64,000 nucleotides of DNA from an uncultured Treponema sp. (lineage in GTDB: Bacteria; Spirochaetota; Spirochaetia; Treponematales; Treponemataceae), in assembly GCA_900317625.1 (NCBI GenBank), contig ONHK01000008.1, positions 20,154 to 84,153 of the forward strand. The letters run 5' to 3'. This document shows positions 1 to 7,936 of the stretch, piece by piece. Every line of letters begins with the position of its first letter. Position 1 is the stretch's first letter. A program made the position numbers and the translations under genes. The notes under the pieces are model-generated. The model had not been told where the DNA came from. It made no database searches and saw only the letters and a list, made by a program, of their open reading frames with translations.

Positions 1-739
1 TAACTGGAAGCTTTTCACAATTTGAAATTACAGCATTATCCTTAAAATCTCCGACACCAAGGCAATTTATTTCAAAGCCATTGTTTTCATAACTGAAGTT
101 CATTCCATTTTTACATAAACCAAGATTACCTAGTTTTTCAACTTTCCATTTTCCGTTTTCAATTGGATTATCCCCAAACATCTCGATAAATCGGGATTTG
201 ATTAATGTATCATATTTTTCGAGTATTAATTTATGTTTTGTTATGATATTTGAAATTTCATCTAAAATTGTTGCAATTTCATTTTGTTTGTCTATATTAG
301 GCATTTGTACTTCAAGATTTTTTACATAACCTTGTGAAATATGTTTTTGAGCTCCACCATAACTATCTGATAATATTTTTTCGCGTTTACTTAATAAACA
401 ATAATAAAGATAAAGTTGATTAAATGATTTACTTGGTAAAATACCAGTAACAGATTGATTTGCACATGCTTCAAAAGTGAGATATCCAACTTTTCCTGTT
501 GTTGCACCAGTCAGAGCAATTAGTACAGTATCCTTTGGCATTAGTTTTGCAGAACTATTATCAAGCCCTTCTTGAGTAATAAATGTTTCAGTTTTATTTA
601 CAAAACAGTTTTGACAAACACCTGATTGCAACCAAGGAATGGTTCCATTGGCCCAATATTCTTTTTTTGTTGTACTAGGAGTTCCTCCTGTTATAATCTC
701 ACATACATCCCCAAGTCTTACAGTCTTACAATCGCTCAT
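1..739 (-). CDS. hsdS: Type I restriction-modification specificity subunit HsdS, partial (C-terminus off window)
   Basis: About 246 N-terminal residues are visible. The start ATG at 739-737 overlaps the stop of the upstream nuclease gene in an ATGA junction, so translation is probably coupled. The N-terminus has the typical start of a target-recognition domain (RLGDVCEIITGGTPST), followed by a hydrophobic/aromatic TRD core and the central helical conserved region (QNEIATILDEISNII, then KYDTLIKSRFIEMFGD); a second TRD begins (KWKVEKLG). HsdS determines the sequence bound by the HsdM/HsdR complex. The second TRD and the C-terminal helix lie outside the window. Confidence 0.9.
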   Translation of the reverse strand, partial: MSDCKTVRLGDVCEIITGGTPSTTKKEYWANGTIPWLQSGVCQNCFVNKTETFITQEGLDNSSAKLMPKDTVLIALTGATTGKVGYLTFEACANQSVTGILPSKSFNQLYLYYCLLSKREKILSDSYGGAQKHISQGYVKNLEVQMPNIDKQNEIATILDEISNIITKHKLILEKYDTLIKSRFIEMFGDNPIENGKWKVEKLGNLGLCKNGMNFSYENNGFEINCLGVGDFKDNAVISNCEKLPV

Positions 740-1815
740 TCTCCAATCTCCTTGCGTAAAAAGGCTTCAAGGGTTTTTGTATCTGGAAGAGTAAGCATAT
801 AGGTAGAAACAAATAATTTATTGTCCATGCCTGCAAGCGCATATTCGACCATTTTTTTACCTTTCTTAGTACAAAGCAGAATGCCTACAGGAAGATTGTC
901 ACCTTCATGCATTTCATTTTCTTTGTAATAAGAAACATATGCATTAAGCTGGCTTAAATCAGCATGTTTGAATTCATCATTCTTTAATTCAATTATTACA
1001 TTGCAGTGTAAAATGCGGTTATAGAACACAAGGTCTGCAAAATAATATTCATCATCAATAATCATACGCTTTTGACGAGCTTCAAAACAAAAGCCTTTTC
1101 CAAGTTCAAGAAGGAAATCTTGCAAATGGTCTATAAGGGCATTCTCTAAATCGCTTTCCGTAAAAGCTTCTGGACGCAATCCCAAGAACTCAAATGTAAA
1201 AGGATCTTTTATGCTTAAAGCTGGAAGATTAGCATTTTTTGATTGAGTAAGAAGTTTCTGAGGATTTTTACTTAAGCCAGAACGTATATACAAATTAGTT
1301 GCAATTTGTCTTCTTAATTCCTGTACATTCCAACAGCATTTGATACATTCTGTTTCATAGAAATAGCGGGCTAAAGAATCTTCAAGTGTCATTATTTCTA
1401 CAATATGAGAAAAAGAAAGTTTCTCAATTAGTTGAGAACCTGGTGTAGAAAAGTCCGATGCCGTCGGACTTTTTCCCAATAAATAATCCATTATCTGTGG
1501 GTACAGTAAATAAAGCCTTCGACTGTTTTTAAGAAGAGTCTCATTCAAACCTTTTCGTTTGATCTTTTCTGCAAGCCGTTTTATAAGTTTGTCGCCATAT
1601 TTTGCACGGTCTTTACCATTCTGCTCATATTCAACAATATAAAAACCAATAATATAGTTTCTTACAGTTGCAAAACGGTTAACAGCTTTTACAGTAGCAG
1701 AATATGCTGAGTCATGTAGTGTTTCTATTGCACTAGAAAGCTGGTCAAAAGAAAGTTTCTTTTTTTCTTCCCAATGCTCAGGCAGGTTATATACAATACT
1801 AATTTCGTTTTCCAT
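736..1815 (-). CDS. YhcG/DUF1016-family PDDEXK nuclease
   Basis: The 359-residue protein has the two-part layout of the YhcG family: an N-terminal helical DUF1016_N region (about 1-170, with SYSAT..AVNRFATVRNYIIG-type helices) and a C-terminal PDDEXK nuclease domain (about 200-345). In the latter, ADLVFYNRILHCNVIIELK provides the D...(I)IELK core of the fold. It sits 2 bp after hsdM and overlaps the hsdS start by 3 bp, so it is co-translated with the type I methylase and specificity subunit. Members of this family are often found beside type I systems, but their exact role is not settled; it may be an accessory nuclease or a nuclease regulated by the methylase. It is not HsdR, because no helicase motor motifs are present. 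Confidence 0.85.
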   Translation of the reverse strand: MENEISIVYNLPEHWEEKKKLSFDQLSSAIETLHDSAYSATVKAVNRFATVRNYIIGFYIVEYEQNGKDRAKYGDKLIKRLAEKIKRKGLNETLLKNSRRLYLLYPQIMDYLLGKSPTASDFSTPGSQLIEKLSFSHIVEIMTLEDSLARYFYETECIKCCWNVQELRRQIATNLYIRSGLSKNPQKLLTQSKNANLPALSIKDPFTFEFLGLRPEAFTESDLENALIDHLQDFLLELGKGFCFEARQKRMIIDDEYYFADLVFYNRILHCNVIIELKNDEFKHADLSQLNAYVSYYKENEMHEGDNLPVGILLCTKKGKKMVEYALAGMDNKLFVSTYMLTLPDTKTLEAFLRKEIGE

Positions 1816-1817
1816 AA

Positions 1818-3290
1818 TTATTCTCCAAGCATCTTCTTAAGTTCAGACAAATCTGAAGAAATTTCTTTCTGTAGCTCTTCAATTTCAGAAATCAAAACAG
1901 CTGGTTTTGGATATTCAACTTTCTCGTAAACAACTTCTTTGTACTTGTTTATAGAAAGGTCATAATTATTTGCAATAATTTCAGATTTTGGAACAAAGAA
2001 GCTCTGGTCTGTTCGCTTTCTATCTTTTTCAGCATCCAGTTTCTGGAATCTTTTTATGATATCAGGAATATCATTTGCATCTACAGGCTGTCTCTTATCA
2101 TCAAGACTAAAGCCGTCTGCCTTCATATCATAGAACCAGACATTTTCAGTTCCACCAGCCCCTGTCTTTGTGAAAACAAGAATACCTGTACTTACTCCGG
2201 CATAAGGCTTGAATACGCCGCTAGGCATACTGATTACAGCCTGCAGCTGATGGTTCTCTACAAGTTCTTTTCTAAGTGCTTTGTGTGCATTTGATGAACC
2301 GAACAAAACTCCGTCTGGAACGATACAAGCACAGCGACCGCCTTTCTTAAGCATACGGATAAAAAGAGCAACGAACAAAAGTTCTGTTTTCTTTGTATTA
2401 CAAACATCAAGCAAATTAGGATTGATTGTCGATTCGTTTACAGTTCCTGTGAAAGGTGGATTAGCAAGAATCACATCATATTGTCCTTCAATCTGATTTG
2501 CCTTGCTTACGCCATCCTGATATTCAACAGTAGGATTTGTAATCGAGTGGAGCATAAGATTCATAGTACTTATGCGAAGCATTGTTATATCAGTATCGTA
2601 ACCAGTAACAAGCCCCTTAACGTAATGATCCCATTGCTTGTCATTCATCTTGTTGCCGTTATGTTCACGAACATAGTTTGCAGCAGAAATAAGGAAGCCG
2701 GCTGTACCACAAGCAGGGTCGCAAATGCAGTCATCGGGAGTTGGCTGAATAAGATTTACCATAAGGTTTCTGATTTGAGCCGGAGTTCTGAATTGTCCAT
2801 TCTGCCCAGAAGCACTAAGCTTATCAAGCATATACTCATAAATATCACCAAGCATATCCTGATCTTGAATGTCATTTTCATAAAGTTCATCAAGCCCTGC
2901 AATAACATTTACAAGAACCTGAGGAGCTGGAATCTGGAAAGTTGCATCCTTCATAAACTTTGCAAATGCACTTTCATTGTTTCCATGCATATTCTTAATG
3001 AATGCAAAAATACCATTCTTTTCATCTTTCATTAAGGAAAAAATTTCATCAGGGCTAAGATTCTTAAACTTACTCCAGCGGAGTTTCTGCTGGCTTTCAT
3101 CAAAAATATGATTTCCCTTAATGCCCATCATATTTTCTTTCTGTTCAGTTTCAATCTCAATATCATCAAGCGAGCGGATAAACATCAAGTAAGAAAGCTG
3201 CTCAATACAAGTCAGCGGATTAGCCATTCCAGCCGCCCAAAGTTTTTGCCAAATGTTATCGATTTTATTTTTGATTTCACCAGTAATCAT
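1818..3290 (-). CDS. hsdM: Type I restriction-modification DNA methyltransferase subunit HsdM
   Basis: This 490-residue N6-adenine methylase has an N-terminal helical HsdM_N domain (about 1-140), an AdoMet motif I DPACGTAGF at 191-199 and catalytic motif IV NPPF at 277-280. The C-terminus is a helical tail (LISEIEELQKEI...) that normally packs against HsdS. Length is typical. Its start is preceded by an AGGAG-like sequence (AACTAGGAGTTCT) about 10 bases upstream. It is the first gene of an hsdM-yhcG-hsdS transcription unit. The hsdR motor subunit is not in the window, so it is either left of base 1 or missing. Confidence 0.95.
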   Translation of the reverse strand: MITGEIKNKIDNIWQKLWAAGMANPLTCIEQLSYLMFIRSLDDIEIETEQKENMMGIKGNHIFDESQQKLRWSKFKNLSPDEIFSLMKDEKNGIFAFIKNMHGNNESAFAKFMKDATFQIPAPQVLVNVIAGLDELYENDIQDQDMLGDIYEYMLDKLSASGQNGQFRTPAQIRNLMVNLIQPTPDDCICDPACGTAGFLISAANYVREHNGNKMNDKQWDHYVKGLVTGYDTDITMLRISTMNLMLHSITNPTVEYQDGVSKANQIEGQYDVILANPPFTGTVNESTINPNLLDVCNTKKTELLFVALFIRMLKKGGRCACIVPDGVLFGSSNAHKALRKELVENHQLQAVISMPSGVFKPYAGVSTGILVFTKTGAGGTENVWFYDMKADGFSLDDKRQPVDANDIPDIIKRFQKLDAEKDRKRTDQSFFVPKSEIIANNYDLSINKYKEVVYEKVEYPKPAVLISEIEELQKEISSDLSELKKMLGE

Positions 3291-3322
3291 TTTTTTAGAA
3301 CTCCTAGTTTTGTTATTAGTAT

Positions 3323-3392
3323 TATAACAACCTTTTTGATTGTTATATAGGGATTATACGCGGTGGCAGTGTCAAATAATGACATTACCACC
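3323..3392 (-). promoter_or_regulatory. hsdM upstream region with two inverted repeats
   Basis: Two inverted repeats lie in the short gap between the RNase III-like gene and hsdM. One is an 8-bp-arm repeat, TATAACAA...TTGTTATA (3323-3347). The other is an imperfect 13-bp-arm repeat, GGTGGCAGTGTCA...TGACATTACCACC (3362-3392). On the minus strand the second contains TTGACA, and TATAAT and TATATAA boxes follow. The layout suggests an operator over the hsdM promoter, but spacing from TTGACA to the best -10 boxes is 11 or 20 bases, so the exact promoter is unsure. No run of T follows, which argues against a plain terminator. Confidence 0.4.
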
Positions 3393-3427
3393 ACAAAAAA
3401 TCTGAACATTAAAATGTCATTTTGGTA

Positions 3428-4519
3428 TTAATCCTCAGACAGTTCATCCATATCGTCTTCAAGTTCATCTGGATCATAATCCAAATAAGCACAAAGCGCA
3501 TAAAAAGCAGCTTCTTTTTTAGCTTCTTTTTTGATAGGCGATTCACCGTAATAAACTTTATCCAATTCATAAAGATCACAATTGCATTTCCAGATTGGAT
3601 TGCCATTATCATCATGCTCTTCTATAAAGGTATATTCCGGGTCATCTATGTAGCCTTTTTGGCAAAGTGTATTTAGTTGATTTACGGCTTTATTAATATC
3701 AGGCCTTCCTACAGCTAAATTCCTCTCTCTAATTTGAATAATATCGTAAAACTTTTTTGCACAATCCATTTCGGCAGCGTAAAGAGTGTTGATAGTCGAT
3801 TCTACACTGTAATCAAATTCTTTAATGTAGAGTTTGCATTTTCTTATTTCATATTTAGCCCAGTTTTTAGATTGCTTGTTTTCCTGGTCTTCGTAGTAAT
3901 CTCGATAAGTATAAAGTTCAAATTGTTCTGTTTTCTTCTTAGTCTTATCAGAACCAAGTTCTACTTCAAATTTTGGGATTTCAAATTTATTCTCTTTACA
4001 CCAATCCATAAGCCAGGCGATATAATTCATTTCAAAATCTGCAAGGACTAACATTGTCTGACAAGTATTGAATATACTTTCGAAATTCCATTTGCTATCA
4101 ATCGCAACGGCACCAATTATGGCTTCAAACAAATCTTCCTGAACATGAGAGGAATTATAAACTTCATTTTGTTTATCACTTTCATTCAAACAAAGATAGC
4201 TTTGAAAACCAAACATTCTGATACAGTGAGAGAGAATATCAGTATTTACGTTGAATGCTTTAATTTTTGTAAGCTCATCCTCATTTTTATCTGATGAAAA
4301 TTGTCCGTCATCGGTTGTTGTTGAAAATCTATCACACATTGCTTTTGTAATGTATAGATCTAAAGCTCTGTCTCCATAAAACTCCAGAACTTCATTTGAA
4401 ATTGTTTCTGGATGTTCCTGAGAATATGATTTTCTTACGAAAGCCTGTTCTAAAAGACGTGGATTTTTAAATTCATATCCAATTGAATTCTGGATATTCT
4501 TGATTGTTGATGTGTCCAT
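3428..4519 (-). CDS. RNase III-like endoribonuclease with two putative dsRNA-binding domains
   Basis: From the ATG at 4519 (well placed after GGAGGTAATT) the protein has 363 residues, against roughly 220-240 for ordinary bacterial RNase III. The catalytic domain (about 1-150) carries the signature NEVLEFYGD at 42-50 and EDLFEAIIGA at 128-137. The residues equivalent to E. coli E38, D45, E65, D114 and E117 can be matched as E43, D50, E80, D129 and E132, so it should be active; an insertion of about 11 residues precedes E80. A C-terminal dsRBD (about 276-346) ends in the helix PIKKEAKKEAAFYAL. Between them, residues 165-262 show a second helix-strand-strand-strand-helix pattern ending in AAEMDCAKKFYD, read as a divergent dsRBD with a long loop. 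It lies in element cargo between the relaxase and hsdM, so it is not the housekeeping rnc. A role in defence or in processing element RNA is inference. Confidence 0.8.
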   Translation of the reverse strand: MDTSTIKNIQNSIGYEFKNPRLLEQAFVRKSYSQEHPETISNEVLEFYGDRALDLYITKAMCDRFSTTTDDGQFSSDKNEDELTKIKAFNVNTDILSHCIRMFGFQSYLCLNESDKQNEVYNSSHVQEDLFEAIIGAVAIDSKWNFESIFNTCQTMLVLADFEMNYIAWLMDWCKENKFEIPKFEVELGSDKTKKKTEQFELYTYRDYYEDQENKQSKNWAKYEIRKCKLYIKEFDYSVESTINTLYAAEMDCAKKFYDIIQIRERNLAVGRPDINKAVNQLNTLCQKGYIDDPEYTFIEEHDDNGNPIWKCNCDLYELDKVYYGESPIKKEAKKEAAFYALCAYLDYDPDELEDDMDELSED

Positions 4520-4826
4520 AATTACCTCCAAGGACGTATTAATTTTCTGGAGGCACAATGATGCCATTCATAATTTGCACGAGGGCTTTAAAATGTAATT
4601 GAATGACATAAAGAAATGAAAAAGCTGGATTACTAAATAAACATTTGATTTAAATATTCAACTTGCATCGAATACAAAAATCATGACTTATTTAGCTGAT
4701 TTACTTTAGCATTCTCTGTGCCTTTAATTTGAATATAAAGTGCTTTCGTAAAATTTGCAAGAGTTTTTATAATTGATTTAATGCATTATTATCCGCCGGA
4801 CAGCGCATTTTTTTCGCCATTTAGTA
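4520..4826. other. AT-rich non-coding gap upstream of the RNase III-like gene
   Basis: About 300 bases with no convincing gene. It must hold the promoter of the RNase III-like gene on the minus strand. An upstream in-frame ATG at about 4567 exists but lacks support compared with the ATG at 4519. A single ATCCGCCGGACAGCG stretch near 4791 resembles half of the ATCCGCC palindromes found beside the relaxase gene. Confidence 0.5.
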
Positions 4827-4861
4827 TAAAAAAAGCTGGTATCCAAACAGAAAACCAGCTT
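4827..4861 (-). terminator. Intrinsic terminator of the relaxase gene
   Basis: On the minus strand an 8-bp stem AAGCTGGT/ACCAGCTT with a 13-base loop is followed by a run of T, about 17 bases after the relaxase stop codon. It separates the mobilization gene from the RNase III/R-M cargo. Confidence 0.85.
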
Positions 4862-4877
4862 AATCAATTACACTATC

Positions 4878-6191
4878 TTATCTCTCCCAATCCATATCCT
4901 TTCTCTTAATCTGTTGCTTCGGCTCCTTTTCCTCCAGCTGTCTTTGATACTCAGCAATCTGTCCTATAAACTTGTCCTGAATAGCTTTGGTGGAATTTGC
5001 AAAGGCAGAAACAATTTGCTTTTTTATCAATCTTTTTTCTTCGGCATTTCCAGTATCATAATAGAAGAACTCATTTTCGAGCCATTTTTCAAAACGCTCT
5101 ACCTTTGGACCAAGGAATTCCCATTCAGAAATTTTTTCCAGAGCTGCCATATTTTCATTTGCCAGTTCCACAAGCTCCTGATAGATTTTGTTTCGCTTTT
5201 CATCTTTCAGTTTTTGAAACTCTTCAAGTGTAAGACCGGTCTGTTCCTTTGGTTTTGGAGTATCTTCAATTTCTAGGCCATGCTGCCTGGAAATCTGAAT
5301 CCATTTTTCGCGGCACATTTTATCAAAAGTCTTTTTACGGTTATTCCAGCGGTCTTCTTTTTGTTCAGGATTAGGAAGTTCAACTCCAGCAATCTTAAGA
5401 GCAGCTTCCTGCCCAGTTGTAAGAAGATTGGTATCTTCATCGCGATACATCCAGACTCGGCGCATATGAAAATGAGGTGCACCCTGTTCATCCTGATGCA
5501 ATGCCCAGTTCAGAATCTTCATCGGTCGCCTGTGTTTCTCATTCCAGTTATCAAGCCATTTTATATATTCTTCAAAACACTCCATCGATTTTCTGACGTC
5601 AGGATGATTGTTGATGCAGCCGATTTGGATGATTGTATCTTCCGGGCAATGCTGTTTTGATTTCCTCCATTGGTCCATTGTCTTACAGCGTTCTTTGTGA
5701 CGATTCTTTATATAAGACTGATTTGTTGCAATAAGCTGTTCCTCAAAGTTTTCTTCATAAAACTTCTTTTCACCTTCATCAAAAGTAAACTCATCTCCGC
5801 ACCAGTTCCATGTGATATTGTTCACTGTTCTGTCTTTAACAATATGCTCAGGATTAGATTCAAAGTTACGGTCGTTGTGTTTTGTAGAAAATGCTTTTCC
5901 ACTTTTCTGTGTTCTTTGAGAATGATGGGTACAGCGCATTTTTCCTTTGGGATTATTTTTGAAATCAGTATTAAAACCATAATCTCCGCCGAGTTCTTTA
6001 AGTTGTTTCAAAATCTGATTTATTCGCTGACCATCATCTTTTGCATGATAAGTTCTGTGAAAATCAAAAAGATGGTTGTCTCTTTCAGGATCATTTTTAT
6101 AGTCATGTCCGTTTACCGGATTTTTCCAGGCTGGCTCGGATATGCCGGCCGGCGGATTTTGGGTTGTTGTTTTGTAAGTTGTATAAGTCAT
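4878..6191 (-). CDS. MobV/Pre-type relaxase (plasmid mobilization protein)
   Basis: From the ATG at 6191 (SD AAGAGGAG, spacing 4) the protein has 437 residues. It shows MobV motifs: HNDR (105-108) followed by NPEHI and NN as in motif I, and the metal-binding HQDEQGAPHFH (232-242) matching the HxDExxPHxH motif III. Such enzymes nick oriT, usually just upstream of their own gene, and pilot the strand into a recipient using a helper conjugation system. Motif I is normally near the N-terminus; here about 100 residues precede it, which is unusual. The C-terminal third is helical and charged. A longer upstream in-frame start would read through a palindrome (6252-6269) and is not supported by an SD. 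Confidence 0.85.
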   Translation of the reverse strand: MTYTTYKTTTQNPPAGISEPAWKNPVNGHDYKNDPERDNHLFDFHRTYHAKDDGQRINQILKQLKELGGDYGFNTDFKNNPKGKMRCTHHSQRTQKSGKAFSTKHNDRNFESNPEHIVKDRTVNNITWNWCGDEFTFDEGEKKFYEENFEEQLIATNQSYIKNRHKERCKTMDQWRKSKQHCPEDTIIQIGCINNHPDVRKSMECFEEYIKWLDNWNEKHRRPMKILNWALHQDEQGAPHFHMRRVWMYRDEDTNLLTTGQEAALKIAGVELPNPEQKEDRWNNRKKTFDKMCREKWIQISRQHGLEIEDTPKPKEQTGLTLEEFQKLKDEKRNKIYQELVELANENMAALEKISEWEFLGPKVERFEKWLENEFFYYDTGNAEEKRLIKKQIVSAFANSTKAIQDKFIGQIAEYQRQLEEKEPKQQIKRKDMDWER

Positions 6192-6229
6192 AGTGCTCCT
6201 CTTGTTGTAAAAATTGACTTTGTTGTAGT

Positions 6230-6245
6230 AGTGCCATTTGGCACT
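6230..6245. repeat. Palindrome AGTGCCATTTGGCACT (copy 1 of 3), relaxase leader
   Basis: Perfect 7-bp arms around a 2-base centre, 39 bases upstream of the relaxase start. The same palindrome, with a variable centre, occurs twice ahead of the DnaC-like gene (7218-7233 and 7245-7260). In both leaders it is followed on the minus strand by TTTTTACAACA, then GAGGAG and the start codon, so the leader was duplicated as a unit or is under shared control. Confidence 0.8.
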
Positions 6246-6251
6246 CTTTCC

Positions 6252-6447
6252 ATCCGCCGTCTGGCGGATAAGTTTGCGAGTGTGCATTTTCTTTTTTTCA
6301 GGGGCCCCGAGTGTTGATGCTTTGCGTCAACACATATGGGGTTATGCACACGCGATTAAGTCTCTCCAGAGACTTTATTCCGTCACGTGACGGAGATCCG
6401 CCGGCCGGCAGATTTGCAGAGATTCTGCTATCCGCCATTTGGCAGAT
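6252..6447. repeat. Cluster of distinct short palindromes between relaxase and DnaC-like gene (candidate oriT/regulatory region)
   Basis: Seven hairpin-forming sequences sit within about 200 bases: ATCCGCC/GGCGGAT (6252-6269), GTGTTGATGC/GCGTCAACAC (6311-6333), AAGTCTCT/AGAGACTT (6358-6375), the perfect 16-mer TCCGTCACGTGACGGA (6379-6394), ATCCGCC/GGCAGAT (6396-6413), GCAGA/TCTGC (6416-6428) and ATCCGCCA/TGGCAGAT (6430-6447). GGGGCCCC is at 6301-6308. They differ in sequence, so they are not one tandem repeat. Position upstream of a MobV gene fits an oriT; TATGGGGTTATGCACACG (6335-6352) is the longest non-palindromic stretch and could carry the nick site. Function is inference. Confidence 0.6.
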
Positions 6448-6450
6448 TTA

Positions 6451-7188
6451 TCATGCGACCTTTCTTTTTAAGATACGGTAACTTTCTCCTGAAAACTCAA
6501 TACTTGTGGCCGTCTCGCGAAGCCTGTCTACTACGGCTTCACCGAGATTTTTCATAAGTACTTTCTTTTCAAGATTTGAAATCACGATTGTTGGAAGCTG
6601 GTTGTCATATCGCTTTCGCAGAATGTAACTTAGGATTTCTATTTCCTTTTCACGCTTCAATGAACGGCCAACTTCATCAATTACAAGAAACTTTACTGTT
6701 GAATAATCATTAAAAACTTCTTCTTCTGTCTGAGGGGATTTGAAGTTCAAGCTGGATTCCACCTTATAAATCAGGTCTTCCATGCTGACATAGCGGCCCT
6801 GTGTGTCCCGGACCGCTGCAGTTCCAAGATGAGTTTTTCCGGTTCCTTTTGCTCCGGTCATTAGAAGAACACCTTCATTATGTTCCTGACTTACAAAATC
6901 ACATACCTTCTGAAAAATGTGTTTCTCATTTTCTGTCCGGCATTCAAAATTGAAGAATGAACATTCTGCAAATCTTGGCGGAACTCCGCTCAAATTACTT
7001 TTGTTCCAGTTTTTAATATTGAACAGATTTGTGGCTATTTTTTCACGTAAACTTTTTCGTTCGTACTCAAAAATCTCTTTTTGTCTTCCCTCAAGTTTAT
7101 CATCTGGGGAATATCCGCATTTTTCCAATGCAAATCTTTCATCTGTATCAAACCGATTTAATACATCAATAAAGTATTGTTCTCTCAT
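6451..7188 (-). CDS. DnaC/IstB-like AAA+ ATP-binding protein
   Basis: This 245-residue protein has Walker A GAKGTGKTH (about 105-113), Walker B FLVIDEVG (about 158-165), and a later sensor-like ISN motif. It resembles DnaC/DnaI-type helicase loaders found on phages and integrative elements. It follows the HTH replication-type gene with a 70-base gap filled by two AGTGCCA palindromes; the start has a GAGGAG SD. It probably loads the host DnaB helicase on the excised element for replication, which is inference. IstB of IS21 is a relative, but no transposase is nearby. Confidence 0.85.
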   Translation of the reverse strand: MREQYFIDVLNRFDTDERFALEKCGYSPDDKLEGRQKEIFEYERKSLREKIATNLFNIKNWNKSNLSGVPPRFAECSFFNFECRTENEKHIFQKVCDFVSQEHNEGVLLMTGAKGTGKTHLGTAAVRDTQGRYVSMEDLIYKVESSLNFKSPQTEEEVFNDYSTVKFLVIDEVGRSLKREKEIEILSYILRKRYDNQLPTIVISNLEKKVLMKNLGEAVVDRLRETATSIEFSGESYRILKRKVA

Positions 7189-7217
7189 TCTGTACTCCTC
7201 ATGTTGTAAAAAGTTAG

Positions 7218-7260
7218 AGTGCCAGATGGCACTGTTTTTGTGTTAGTGCCATTTGGCACT
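7218..7260. repeat. Two AGTGCCA-N2-TGGCACT palindromes upstream of the DnaC-like gene (copies 2 and 3)
   Basis: AGTGCCAGATGGCACT at 7218-7233 and AGTGCCATTTGGCACT at 7245-7260. The two starts are 27 bases apart. Identical arms with changing centres suggest a protein-binding operator or RNA hairpins. The second overlaps the last two bases of the upstream gene's stop codon. See copy 1 at 6230-6245. Confidence 0.8.
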
Positions 7261-7936
7261 AGAAGGGCAGGTTCGCTAAAGTCTCTTCAGACACTTCGTC
7301 ACAGCCTGATTCCTGAACAGCCGTGAGCCTCCTTCCGCTTTTTGTAATTGGAGCAGGCTTTTCAATCTCTCTTAAAGCCCACTGCATGGAATTAAAATCA
7401 GATCTTGGATTTGCTCCCTTGTCTGCTTTCCATTCGCTGTAAAGTTCAATGGCTTTATCAGTCTGTTCTTTTGTGTGATTTTTCAGAAGTTCTTCCATCT
7501 CGTTATCAGACAGAAAAACATTCTGATTGGCACCGTACGGTTTCTTTAATTTTGGGGATGATTTTGTGATTCTCGATGGAGTGGAAGCTTCTGCCTGTAC
7601 AGATATTTGATTTAAGCCTGGCATCTTTGAAAAATCAATTTTAGCCAGTGCAAAGATCTTTCTGAGTTCGACTTCCTTGTTCTGTTTTCTGATTAGTTCA
7701 ACTTTGATAAGACTTAGAGCTTTCAGTTCCTTAATCCAGTTTTCAACTGTCCTGAGGCTCACACCGTGATTTGCAGCGAAGTAAGCATTCTTCTGACTAC
7801 AAAATCCATAGGTGTAAGTGAGGAACAAAACTTCCCCGTAGAAAAGTTTTGCTCCTGCAGACAGTTTAGTTTCGAACAGAACTTCCGGCGGAATCTGGAT
7901 GAAATAATCAGGCTTTCTTTCAGGCTGATTTAGCAT
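7259..7936 (-). CDS. HTH-domain protein, probable replication initiation/organizer protein of the element
   Basis: 225 residues. The N-terminal part (about 10-95) begins FIQIPPEVLFETKLSAGAKLFYGEVL and contains a winged HTH (FAANHGVSLRTVENWIKELKALSLI), typical of the HTH_36 type found in plasmid and phage replication organizers. The C-terminal part (about 145-200) has EMEELLKNHTKEQTDKAIELYSEW, resembling the DnaD-like/helicase-loader contact region. Adjacency to a DnaC-like ATPase supports a replication role. Exact function is inferred. Confidence 0.7.
   Translation of the reverse strand: MLNQPERKPDYFIQIPPEVLFETKLSAGAKLFYGEVLFLTYTYGFCSQKNAYFAANHGVSLRTVENWIKELKALSLIKVELIRKQNKEVELRKIFALAKIDFSKMPGLNQISVQAEASTPSRITKSSPKLKKPYGANQNVFLSDNEMEELLKNHTKEQTDKAIELYSEWKADKGANPRSDFNSMQWALREIEKPAPITKSGRRLTAVQESGCDEVSEETLANLPF

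Noticed and set aside
2481..3035. 184-codon plus-strand open frame inside hsdM
   Set aside because: It is antisense to well-conserved methylase motifs and has a composition typical of a shadow frame.
6451..7188. IS21-type transposon (IstB)
   Set aside because: No IstA transposase or terminal repeats nearby; the neighbour is a replication-type HTH gene, so DnaC-like loader fits better.
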